Source: Jejuia sp040720935 (lineage in GTDB: Bacteria; Bacteroidota; Bacteroidia; Flavobacteriales; Flavobacteriaceae). Taken from it: 64,000 nucleotides of DNA. The stretch lies in NCBI RefSeq assembly GCF_040720935.1, contig NZ_JBFDAE010000005.1, positions 62,001-126,000 on the forward strand. The letters are read 5' to 3'. Shown piece by piece: positions 53,631 through 61,168 of this stretch. Positions within the stretch are counted from its first letter, which is position 1. Each line of letters begins with the position of its first letter. Below the pieces are notes generated by a model. The model did no database searches, had not been told where the DNA came from, and saw only the letters and a program-made list of their open reading frames with translations. Both the position numbers and the translations under genes were made by a program.

Positions 53631-54263
53631 CTATTTGTTTTCTTGCTTTAGCACATAATTTACCAAACCCGTATTGCTTTTAATGCCCAATTTTTTGTGG
53701 ATATTCTTTCTATGGGTATCAATAGTAAATTTACTGAGTTTTAACTGTTTTGCCATCTGTAAAGAGGTTCTGCCTTTTACAAGGAGTTGTAAAATTTCGG
53801 TTTCTCGTTTTGTTAATTCAGTTTTAGGAGTGTTTCTTTCCTGGTTGAACCAATCCTTGATATCATCAGGAAGGTTTTTACTGAAATAATATTCGTTTTT
53901 TACGAGTGTGTTAATGGCTAATTCCAGTTCGTTTTTATCTACATTTTTGGTCACGTATCCCTTTGCGCCAACTTCGAGCATTTCGGTAACATCAATGGTT
54001 TGATCGAACATGCTTAATGACAATACTTTAATTTTGGGATATTCTTTAGTGAGTATTTTAGTCAACCCCACACCATCCAATATTGGCATCCTAATATCAG
54101 TAATAATTACATTTGGATGTAAACCTTCTTCAAGTAATTTTAGAACTTCTAATCCATTATTGGCTTCTCCAATAACTTCAACATTTAGTGCTTTTTCTAT
54201 GATAGATTTTAATCCGTCAATAAAAAGTTGATGGTCATCAGCTATAATGATTTTAATGGTCAT
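53631..54263 (-). CDS. NarL/FixJ-type response regulator
   Basis: 210 aa. Receiver domain with acidic pair ADD (9-10), phospho-acceptor Asp56 in IITDIRMPILDG, and a conserved Lys in GYVTKN. A C-terminal LuxR helix-turn-helix (LTKRETEILQLLVKGRTSLQMAKQLKLSKFTIDTHRKNIHKKLG) binds DNA as a dimer. Its ATG overlaps the kinase stop by four bases (ATGA), so the two are translationally coupled partners. A 7-2-7 palindrome at 56422-56445 is a candidate target. Confidence 0.96.
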   Translation of the reverse strand: MTIKIIIADDHQLFIDGLKSIIEKALNVEVIGEANNGLEVLKLLEEGLHPNVIITDIRMPILDGVGLTKILTKEYPKIKVLSLSMFDQTIDVTEMLEVGAKGYVTKNVDKNELELAINTLVKNEYYFSKNLPDDIKDWFNQERNTPKTELTKRETEILQLLVKGRTSLQMAKQLKLSKFTIDTHRKNIHKKLGIKSNTGLVNYVLKQENK

Positions 54264-56182
54264 AATGGAATATTTAAAATTACTGTGGTACCGTTACCTT
54301 TGGAAGTGTCAATGACAAACTCGCCATTAATTTTTTCAATACGTTTTTCAATATTTGAAAGTCCAATACCAGATTTTGAACTGTTCATGTCAAAACCACA
54401 TCCGTTGTCTTCTACAATAATATTCAGCACATTTTCGTCTTCTGAAAATTGAATTGTTGCTTCAGAAGCTTTAGAATGTTTTGTAATATTGGTAATCAAT
54501 TCTTGAATAATTCTAAAAATTTGGATCTCAATATTGTTTTCTATCCGCTTTTCAACATCAATATTTATAACCTCTATGTTTAGTTTTTTTGTATCCGAAA
54601 TTTGAGCAGCTATAGCTTTAGTAGAGTGGATTAGACCACTACTTATTTGAGCACCAAAGTTTTTGTTTTTCGAGATATTTCTTATTTCATTGTATGTATC
54701 TCCTATTAAATCTTTCAGCTTACTGTAATTATTTAAAAAATCATCTCTGTTGTCAGAACTTTCTAAAAGCAGTTTTAGCGTTGCCACCTTACTTCCTAAA
54801 TTGTCATGTAATTCAGCGGCCATTTTAGAGCGTTCTTTTTCCTGTGCTTCTAAAATATTATCGATACCCTCTAATTCTTTGGCTTTTAAGGATTGATTGA
54901 AAGCTTGCTCTTTTATTTTCAAATCCTGTTGCATGATGATACGCTTTCTTTTTGCATTTTTCTGCAAGAAATAAATAGAGAAAATAGCCAATGATAGCGC
55001 CAATAAAGCCCAAGTAAACAAGTATAAATTCTTTTTACGCTTATAGTTTACTTCAAGGTTCTCGGCTTGTAATTTTAAGATTTCATTTTCCTTTTTTTCA
55101 GTTTCGTATTTGGTTTGTATTTCAAGAAAACCTTTTTGATTTTCAACATTTAAAATACTATCATTCAATTTACTCGATTTTTTGGCATACTCTAAAGCAT
55201 TTTGCAACTGCCCAGTTTTGCTGTAAGCTTCAGATAAATTATTATAAATTGATACCAATTGTTTTCCTTTTATGCGCTTTTCAGCTTTTTTAAAATAAGA
55301 AATGGCGGTGGCATACTCCTTGTTTTTAAGATACGCATAACCCAAATTATTCTGTGCAACTTCAACACCAGATTTAAGGTTGAGTTTGTTTTTAAGCTGT
55401 AGTGTTTTCTCAAGATATTTTTTGGCTTTTTCAGTATCCTTTTCTAAAAATAAATCCCCTAAATTATTGTAAATAATTGAAAGTGAGCGTTTATCATTTG
55501 CCTTTAAAGCTAAATTTTCTGCTTTTGTATTATAGATTAACGCATTAACGGTATCTCCATTTTTGTAGTATTGTGTTGCAAGATTTGGTAACGCGATAAG
55601 TTGCAATTGTGTGGCGTTCAAACCTTCAAAAATGGTATTGGCTTTTATACTGTATTCTATGGCTTTGGTATAAATTTCTAATTCTGCAAAAGCACTCGCA
55701 ATATTTAAATAGCATTTTGCAGCATTAAGATTATCAGAATATTTTTCAAAATAAGAGGCACTTTCTGTTAAGGTTTTAATGGTGCTATTGTAATCTCCCT
55801 GCCTTAATTGTATGGCACCAAGGCTAATCTTGATAATAGCAGCATGTTTTTCATCTTTTAATTTTGAATAAATAGTAGCAGCGTTTTTAAAATAAGTTGT
55901 TGCGGAATCTAGCTCCCCAGTAAAAAAATGAAACCTACCTATTTGGTTTCCTGTTTTAGCGAGTAAAGTGTCATTCTCTTTATAATTAAAGGCTTTGTGA
56001 GCGAACTCTTTTCCTTTCACTAAATCTATACGTTCGTGCAGTTCTGCTAATTGCAAATTTAATATTGCTTTTAGATACGGGTTTGAAGTCGTTTCCAAAA
56101 CAGATTTTAAACTGTCTGCTTTTTTAGTTTGAGACCACAACAAAGAAGTTGAAAATAAGCATATAATTAGAATTAGTCTCAT
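54260..56182 (-). CDS. TPR-containing sensor histidine kinase (HisKA_3)
   Basis: 640 aa. Signal peptide MRLILIICLFSTSLLWSQ, then about seven TPR units between residues 20 and 370 in the periplasm (for example LNNLGDLFLEKDTEKAKKYLEK, QNNLGYAYLKNKEYATAISYFKKAEK). One membrane helix lies near 386-407 (LYLFTWALLALSLAIFSIYFL), followed by a short coiled coil. The dimerisation/phosphoacceptor helix has AAELHDNLGSKVATL (His near 456), and the HATPase domain carries DNGCGFDMNSSKSGIGLSNI. This matches NarL-partner kinases of Bacteroidota, in which TPRs serve as the sensor. Signal unknown. Confidence 0.95.
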   Translation of the reverse strand: MRLILIICLFSTSLLWSQTKKADSLKSVLETTSNPYLKAILNLQLAELHERIDLVKGKEFAHKAFNYKENDTLLAKTGNQIGRFHFFTGELDSATTYFKNAATIYSKLKDEKHAAIIKISLGAIQLRQGDYNSTIKTLTESASYFEKYSDNLNAAKCYLNIASAFAELEIYTKAIEYSIKANTIFEGLNATQLQLIALPNLATQYYKNGDTVNALIYNTKAENLALKANDKRSLSIIYNNLGDLFLEKDTEKAKKYLEKTLQLKNKLNLKSGVEVAQNNLGYAYLKNKEYATAISYFKKAEKRIKGKQLVSIYNNLSEAYSKTGQLQNALEYAKKSSKLNDSILNVENQKGFLEIQTKYETEKKENEILKLQAENLEVNYKRKKNLYLFTWALLALSLAIFSIYFLQKNAKRKRIIMQQDLKIKEQAFNQSLKAKELEGIDNILEAQEKERSKMAAELHDNLGSKVATLKLLLESSDNRDDFLNNYSKLKDLIGDTYNEIRNISKNKNFGAQISSGLIHSTKAIAAQISDTKKLNIEVINIDVEKRIENNIEIQIFRIIQELITNITKHSKASEATIQFSEDENVLNIIVEDNGCGFDMNSSKSGIGLSNIEKRIEKINGEFVIDTSKGNGTTVILNIPL

Positions 56183-56421
56183 GTTACAATTAGAAAAGAT
56201 GTAAAATTAAATATAGGCATTTATTTTATGGGAACTACAGTCTGCTTTAAATTGCTTAAGGTCTTAAAAGGAGTTTTATGCACATATTAATTCCGTCTAT
56301 ACAAAAATTCAATTCAAACTTTTTTAAGCATGTATCATAAAAGCAGGACAGATATTGAGCGAATAATATGTTTTAGTTGAAATAGCATTTAGGTCAAAAC
56401 TAGGTAAGTATTAAGAGCGTT

Positions 56422-56445
56422 CATATACCTAACATTAGGTATATG
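56422..56445 (+). promoter_or_regulatory. Perfect palindrome with NarL-like 7-2-7 core
   Basis: Two perfect 11-bp arms flank a CA centre; the core reads TACCTAA-CA-TTAGGTA. Heptamers of the TACYNMT kind in a 7-2-7 arrangement are the known binding geometry of NarL-family regulators; the last base of each heptamer deviates. The centre lies about 45 bases before the start site predicted from the -7 box at 56465-56472, the position expected for an activator. The only NarL-type regulator in this window is coded just across the kinase gene. Confidence 0.6.
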
Positions 56446-56464
56446 ATTATAGACTGTTGAGGTA

Positions 56465-56472
56465 TAGTTTTG
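56465..56472 (+). promoter_or_regulatory. -7 box for the lipoprotein operon
   Basis: TAGTTTTG matches TAnnTTTG exactly, 27 bases before the ATG at 56499. No good -33 TTG sits at normal distance, consistent with an activator-dependent promoter served by the adjacent palindrome. Confidence 0.5.
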
Positions 56473-56498
56473 TTCTTCAACCAATAAATTGTATATGT

Positions 56499-57068
56499 AT
56501 GAAACTTAATTACATTCTCTCAGTAGTTTTAGCATGCCTGATTTTTAGTTGCGACGAACTTGAAGAACTCATAGATAAGGAAGTAACAATAACCACTTCA
56601 TATACTGATGCTGTAACAATTAATATAGCTTCTGAAGCCGATCCAGAAACCGATGTTAACTTTAGAAACGGAGGGATGTTCGATTTTTTAAATAACTCTG
56701 ATATTACCGAAGTAATTGGTACTCCAGAGCAAATTAAAAAAATAGAAATAGTAAGTATAAAATACGAATACAAGGATTTTAGTGGCAACGTGGATGCTCA
56801 GGCGCTTAATAGTTTTTTCTTTATTGCTACTGGATTTATGAATGGCGAAAGTTTCCCAGTACAGAATGAAAAGATAGCAGAAGCAGATCTTTTGGGTTCT
56901 GTATTTAACCTTACTGGAGACTTTAGTAGGGTTAATAATTTTATAACAGAAGGCAAGCTTTTCTCTTATTTATATGAAGGCAATGTATCACACAATCCAG
57001 CATTTTTTAGGGTAGAAATTACTGTAACTGCTAAACTTACTGTTGAGGTAAATTTAGATGATATATAA
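56499..57068 (+). CDS. Small lipoprotein, tandem paralogue 1
   Basis: I chose ATG 56499 (189 aa) because it gives a lipoprotein signal, MKLNYILSVVLACLIFSC, directly followed by DELEELIDKE. An upstream in-frame TTG adds 14 residues before the signal. The body is acidic and beta-rich and has no family I recognise. It is clearly related to the next protein: the post-lipobox DELEEL, the -EVxxxT- stretch, an -I-SxxY-KD- segment near the middle, and the C-terminal VxVNLDDI/PDLDNI ending. First gene of a three-gene unit. Confidence 0.8.
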   Translation: MKLNYILSVVLACLIFSCDELEELIDKEVTITTSYTDAVTINIASEADPETDVNFRNGGMFDFLNNSDITEVIGTPEQIKKIEIVSIKYEYKDFSGNVDAQALNSFFFIATGFMNGESFPVQNEKIAEADLLGSVFNLTGDFSRVNNFITEGKLFSYLYEGNVSHNPAFFRVEITVTAKLTVEVNLDDI

Positions 57069-57088
57069 TCGTAAATAATTAAAATACT

Positions 57089-57661
57089 ATGAAAAAGATA
57101 AAATATGGCATCTCATTGCTTTTAGTAATGTTCACCACTTTGGGATGCGATGAACTCGAAGAATTACTGGAACAGGAAATAGAGGTGCAAACAACATTTA
57201 TTACCGAGTTGGAAATTAATGTGCCAAATGCAGCTTCCCCAGATGAGGCCGTAGATTTTGAATCTAATTTTGGATTTTGGGATTTTAAAAAAGACCCTAA
57301 TGTTTTAGATGTTATTGGGAGTACAGATGAAATCACAAAACTTGAAATTAATTCGGTACGTTACTTTTATAAGGATGTTGTTGGCAATGAAAATGCCCAT
57401 GTTGAAGGTGCAATGGTTTTTGTGGTCGGCCAAGGAAATGAATCGTATAATACAGCTCAGACCAATTTAAAACAAGCCGATTTTAATAACACCTTGTTCA
57501 CCCTAAATGGAGATTTTAGTCCGGTAAATGCAGCTATGACCCAAAACAAGACCATTGGTTTTTCTTATAAAGGTTCTGTATCCGATAATCCCGTCAGTTT
57601 TATAGCAGATGTTTCCATTTCGGTTACGGTAACCATTAAGCCCGACTTAGATAATATATAA
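57089..57661 (+). CDS. Small lipoprotein, tandem paralogue 2
   Basis: 190 aa. Signal MKKIKYGISLLLVMFTTLGC (lipobox TLGC), then DELEELLEQEIEVQTTFITE. It parallels the preceding protein along its full length (VLDVIGSTDEITKLEINSVR against ITEVIGTPEQIKKIEIVSIK), so the pair arose by tandem duplication. Function unknown. It lies 20 bases after its paralogue and 11 bases before the third lipoprotein. Confidence 0.8.
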   Translation: MKKIKYGISLLLVMFTTLGCDELEELLEQEIEVQTTFITELEINVPNAASPDEAVDFESNFGFWDFKKDPNVLDVIGSTDEITKLEINSVRYFYKDVVGNENAHVEGAMVFVVGQGNESYNTAQTNLKQADFNNTLFTLNGDFSPVNAAMTQNKTIGFSYKGSVSDNPVSFIADVSISVTVTIKPDLDNI

Positions 57662-57672
57662 AAACAAGTCTT

Positions 57673-58083
57673 ATGAAAATTTCCAAATACAAGTTTTTAA
57701 TAGCCATTTTGAGTATGACTCTGTTTTCTTGTGATGAAGATGAAGTGCTTTCTGAAAGTAGGGATCTATTGGAATTTGAAATTCTACTCATCAATAACAA
57801 TTTTGATGTCTGCAATTCTATTTCATTAACATATCTTATAGATGAAGAGGGGGTGCAAACGAGCTATGATGTAGTTTCAGGAAGTTCCAAAACAGTTCAT
57901 TTAAATGTTAGGAGAGGCGAGTTTATTGGTGTAACAGCCTTTGATACAAATGATAACACTAATAAGGTTTTGGCATTTGCAAATATCGATTCCAGCCACT
58001 ATTCCAAGGATAAAGAAAACCGTTTGAGAGTGTATTACACAGAATGTCCGGTTATCGATAAAATTTTATGGGTTACTTTTTAG
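57673..58083 (+). CDS. Small lipoprotein of unknown function
   Basis: 136 aa. Signal MKISKYKFLIAILSMTLFSC, with a DEDE stretch after the lipidated Cys. The rest is predicted beta-rich (NSISLTYLIDEEGVQTSYDVVSG, KTVHLNVRRGEFIGVTAFD) with a late Cys in YYTECPVIDK that could pair with the Cys in NFDVCNS. It is not obviously related to the two paralogues before it apart from the acidic stretch after the lipobox. Third gene of the unit. Confidence 0.75.
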   Translation: MKISKYKFLIAILSMTLFSCDEDEVLSESRDLLEFEILLINNNFDVCNSISLTYLIDEEGVQTSYDVVSGSSKTVHLNVRRGEFIGVTAFDTNDNTNKVLAFANIDSSHYSKDKENRLRVYYTECPVIDKILWVTF

Positions 58084-58123
58084 GGCTTCCCAAACAGGGA
58101 AAATAACTTATTTATCTCTTAGA

Positions 58124-58168
58124 TTGAAGGCCTTATAATGTAAAGCGTCTATTTTTGCGTATTTTTGC
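58124..58168 (+). promoter_or_regulatory. Promoter of the YgiQ-family gene (tandem -7 boxes)
   Basis: Two consecutive exact TATTTTTGC boxes (58150-58158 and 58160-58168) lie 7-25 bases before the ATG, with TTG at 58124-58126 as a possible -33 element for the first. Spacing to the first box is 23 bases. The second box, if used, would give an almost leaderless message. Confidence 0.55.
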
Positions 58169-58174
58169 AGCGCT

Positions 58175-60127
58175 ATGCAAGACTTACAACTTTCAGATTG
58201 GTTGCCTACCACAAACAAAGAGGTTAAAATCCGCGGATGGGATGCGCTAGACGTTATCTTGTTCAGTGGCGATGCCTATGTAGATCACCCGTCGTTTGGA
58301 CCTGCGGTTATTGGTCGTATTTTAGAAAGTTATGGCTTGCGGGTTGCCATTGTACCGCAACCTAATGTGAATGATAATCTTCAGGATTTTGTGAAATTGG
58401 GCGCTCCAAAATTATTTTTTGGGGTTACTGGTGGTTGTATGGACCCGATGATTAGCAACTATAATGCGAATAAAAAACGCCGAGATAAAGATGCTTACAC
58501 CCCAAATGGCGATATAGGCTTTAGACCCGATTATGCCACAACCGTATATTCGAATATTTTAAAAGAAAAATGGCCAGATGTTCCTGTTTTAATAGGTGGG
58601 ATTGAAGCCTCATTGCGTCGCGTTACCCATTACGATTATTGGAGTGATAAACTGATGCCCACTATTTTGGAAAGCTCAAAAGCAGATATGTTGGTGTATG
58701 GCATGGGCGAGCAACCTTTGCGGGAAGTAGTGCGTTTGTTGCAAAAAGGAGTGCCGTTTTCTAGTATTACCACTATTAAGCAAACAGCTGTTCTGTTGGA
58801 TGCCAATGCGAAGATTCCAAAGAACAGTAATTGGGAAGATATTGAAATAGTATCGCATGAAATTTGTTTAAAAGATAAAAAGAAGTTTGCCTCCAACTTT
58901 AAAATTATAGAGCGGGAGAGTAATAAGCTGGCTGCACGCCGAATTTTTCAAAAAGTTGGGGATAAGACGTTAATGATAAATCCGCCGTATCCAACCATGA
59001 CCGAGGATGAAATTGATGCCTCTTTTGAGCTGCCTTACACACGATTACCACACCCAAAATATAACAAACGCGGTCCTATTTCAGCTTATGAAATGATTAA
59101 GTTTTCCATCAACATCCATCGTGGATGTTTTGGAGGATGTAGTTTTTGTACCATTTCTGCACATCAAGGAAAATTTATTGCATCCCGTAGTCAGGAATCT
59201 GTGTTGCGCGAAGTGGATACTGTGGCAAATATGCCTGATTTTAAAGGCTACTTATCCGATATCGGTGGACCAAGTGCGAATATGTACAAGATGAAAGGGA
59301 AGATACAGTCTATATGCGATAAGTGTGTAGCACCTTCCTGTATTTCGCCTGTAATTTGTAGCAATTTAGATACCTCCCATAAGCCATTAACGGATTTATA
59401 TCAGGCGGTTGATAGTCATCCGAAAGTAAAAAAGTCATTTATAGGTTCTGGAATTCGACATGATATGTTGGTGCCGGAGTTTAATAAAAATGCAGATCCG
59501 AAAGAATTGGACGCTTATACAGAAGAAGTGATGACGAAGCATGTTTCGGGACGATTGAAAGTAGCCCCAGAACATACCAGCGACCCGGTTTTAAAACTGA
59601 TGCGCAAACCGTCTTTTAGTTATTTCCATAAGTTTAAGGAACGTTTTGATAAGATTAATATAGCGAAGGGATTGAAGTTACAATTGATACCGTACTTTAT
59701 TTCAAACCATCCTGCATGTGAAGTCGAGGATATGGCGAATCTTGCCGCCGAAACCAAAGATATGGGGTTCCAGTTAGAACAAGTACAAGGCTTTACACCA
59801 ACGCCTATGACGGTGGCGACGGTCATTTATTATAGCGGCTACCATCCCTACACGCTTAAAAAAGTAAAAACACCCATCACACGTAAAGAAAAAGATGAAC
59901 AACATCGTTTTTTCTTTTGGTATAAAGAAGAAAACAAAGCGTGGATAAAAAAGACCTTAAACAAACTGGGGCGTCAGGATTTATTAAAAGTATTACTCCC
60001 AGAAAAAACGGAGAAGTGGCGTAAAAACAAACCTAGCGGAGAAGCAAAACATACTTTTGATGATGCCATTCCTTTTAATAAACGGAAGAACAAGGCTAAG
60101 TTTAGGGGGAAGAAGATGGGGCGGTGA
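58175..60127 (+). CDS. YgiQ-family radical SAM protein
   Basis: 650 aa. N-terminal YgiQ-type domain (ADVILFSGDAYVDHPSFG-like start, VLIGGIEASLRRVTHYDYW, DMLVYGMGEQPLREV) precedes the radical SAM core, whose 4Fe-4S ligands are in HRGCFGGCSFCTISAHQGK (CxxxCxxC). A further cysteine group (CDKCVAPSCISPVIC) may bind a second cluster. The lysine/arginine-rich C-terminal tail follows a domain typical of the family. It is widespread; the reaction is unknown. Confidence 0.93.
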   Translation: MQDLQLSDWLPTTNKEVKIRGWDALDVILFSGDAYVDHPSFGPAVIGRILESYGLRVAIVPQPNVNDNLQDFVKLGAPKLFFGVTGGCMDPMISNYNANKKRRDKDAYTPNGDIGFRPDYATTVYSNILKEKWPDVPVLIGGIEASLRRVTHYDYWSDKLMPTILESSKADMLVYGMGEQPLREVVRLLQKGVPFSSITTIKQTAVLLDANAKIPKNSNWEDIEIVSHEICLKDKKKFASNFKIIERESNKLAARRIFQKVGDKTLMINPPYPTMTEDEIDASFELPYTRLPHPKYNKRGPISAYEMIKFSINIHRGCFGGCSFCTISAHQGKFIASRSQESVLREVDTVANMPDFKGYLSDIGGPSANMYKMKGKIQSICDKCVAPSCISPVICSNLDTSHKPLTDLYQAVDSHPKVKKSFIGSGIRHDMLVPEFNKNADPKELDAYTEEVMTKHVSGRLKVAPEHTSDPVLKLMRKPSFSYFHKFKERFDKINIAKGLKLQLIPYFISNHPACEVEDMANLAAETKDMGFQLEQVQGFTPTPMTVATVIYYSGYHPYTLKKVKTPITRKEKDEQHRFFFWYKEENKAWIKKTLNKLGRQDLLKVLLPEKTEKWRKNKPSGEAKHTFDDAIPFNKRKNKAKFRGKKMGR

Positions 60128-60238
60128 GAAATTTTGACCATAGCAAAAGCACATGATTTACTATAATAAAACTTGCTTAAGGAATGTACTTTAGGGCAGA
60201 ACTTATTTTTGAATATATTTACGAATAAATCTATTTTA

Positions 60239-61168
60239 ATGACAATACCAGATTATTTTAGAAAAATATCAATAGAAAGTTTGTTTACAACCAATACAAT
60301 GAATAATTGTTGGCCAATTTGGAAAGAAAGTATTGATGAGATTTTGGGAGAAGATTTTAACGAAACTGATATTATTAATCTAGGAGATCATTTGTCTGAT
60401 ATATTTAAATCAACTGGTGGAGAAGGTCGAGGTCAAAGTCAAGTTTCTGCTGGAGGAACTGCATGGGAATCCTTAGTTTGTTGGTATATTAATTTGTGTA
60501 CTATTGGAAGCAAAACAGTTGCAATAAGAAAAATGAGTTTAGTGCCTACACCTATTCAAGATGCAATTACAGTAAATTATGGAAATTTTGCCTGCAATAC
60601 AGAGTCAGATATAACTGTTATAACTTTTCCCGATGAATTAGAATTTAATACTAGAATAGAAGATTTAACTGTTCAAAATAATGGTGTAAATATAAATAAT
60701 TTTAAAAAGGACAAGTTCAATACCGAAGTATCCAATTATTTATGTGGTAGGGACTTTGATAGTTTTGAAATTGGCGTTATTCAATGTAAAACTAATTGGA
60801 ATGACAATGCTCAAATACCTATGTTATGGGATATGATATATTCTGCCAATGGCTTTAAAGGTAGAAACATTACAATAGGTCGTGATGGTTTCAATATTCA
60901 TGACACCAATAATTTTACTTATTCTTTTGTAACAGTACCTTCAAATCAAAAAGCTAACTATAATTCTAATTCGGTTGCAGTAAAAAGAGTAACCAATCTT
61001 TCTGGTGGTAATTATTGGGGAAATCCTACTGAGCAACATGTGGCTAGATCACTAAAGGAAATTTTCACAAATAACTTCCAATCTGGTTACCCAAATAATA
61101 TTAGAACAGAAATAAGAAATGCTATTCCTCTTCTTTCAGAAGAGTTATCTTATTTTAAGATTATTTAA
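60239..61168 (+). CDS. Putative type II restriction endonuclease (PD-(D/E)xK)
   Basis: I chose ATG 60239 (309 aa, MTIPDYFRKI); an earlier in-frame start at 60173 adds 22 residues that do not look conserved. A likely nuclease core is Glu77 in GGTAWESLV, Asp124 in TESDITVITF, and Gln182-Cys-Lys184 in IGVIQCKTNWND, i.e. the D...(E/Q)xK pattern of PD-(D/E)xK enzymes. The last 8 bases overlap the convergent methyltransferase gene, the usual partner arrangement. Specificity cannot be inferred by eye. The extra GC-poor character agrees with transfer. Confidence 0.72.
   Translation: MTIPDYFRKISIESLFTTNTMNNCWPIWKESIDEILGEDFNETDIINLGDHLSDIFKSTGGEGRGQSQVSAGGTAWESLVCWYINLCTIGSKTVAIRKMSLVPTPIQDAITVNYGNFACNTESDITVITFPDELEFNTRIEDLTVQNNGVNINNFKKDKFNTEVSNYLCGRDFDSFEIGVIQCKTNWNDNAQIPMLWDMIYSANGFKGRNITIGRDGFNIHDTNNFTYSFVTVPSNQKANYNSNSVAVKRVTNLSGGNYWGNPTEQHVARSLKEIFTNNFQSGYPNNIRTEIRNAIPLLSEELSYFKII

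Larger units (their letters stand above)
56183..56498 (+). other. Divergent intergenic region, kinase / lipoprotein operon
   Basis: 316 AT-rich bases with no coding sequence I can support. It contains a 24-bp palindrome (56422-56445) and a -7 box (56465-56472) on the lipoprotein side. Confidence 0.7.
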
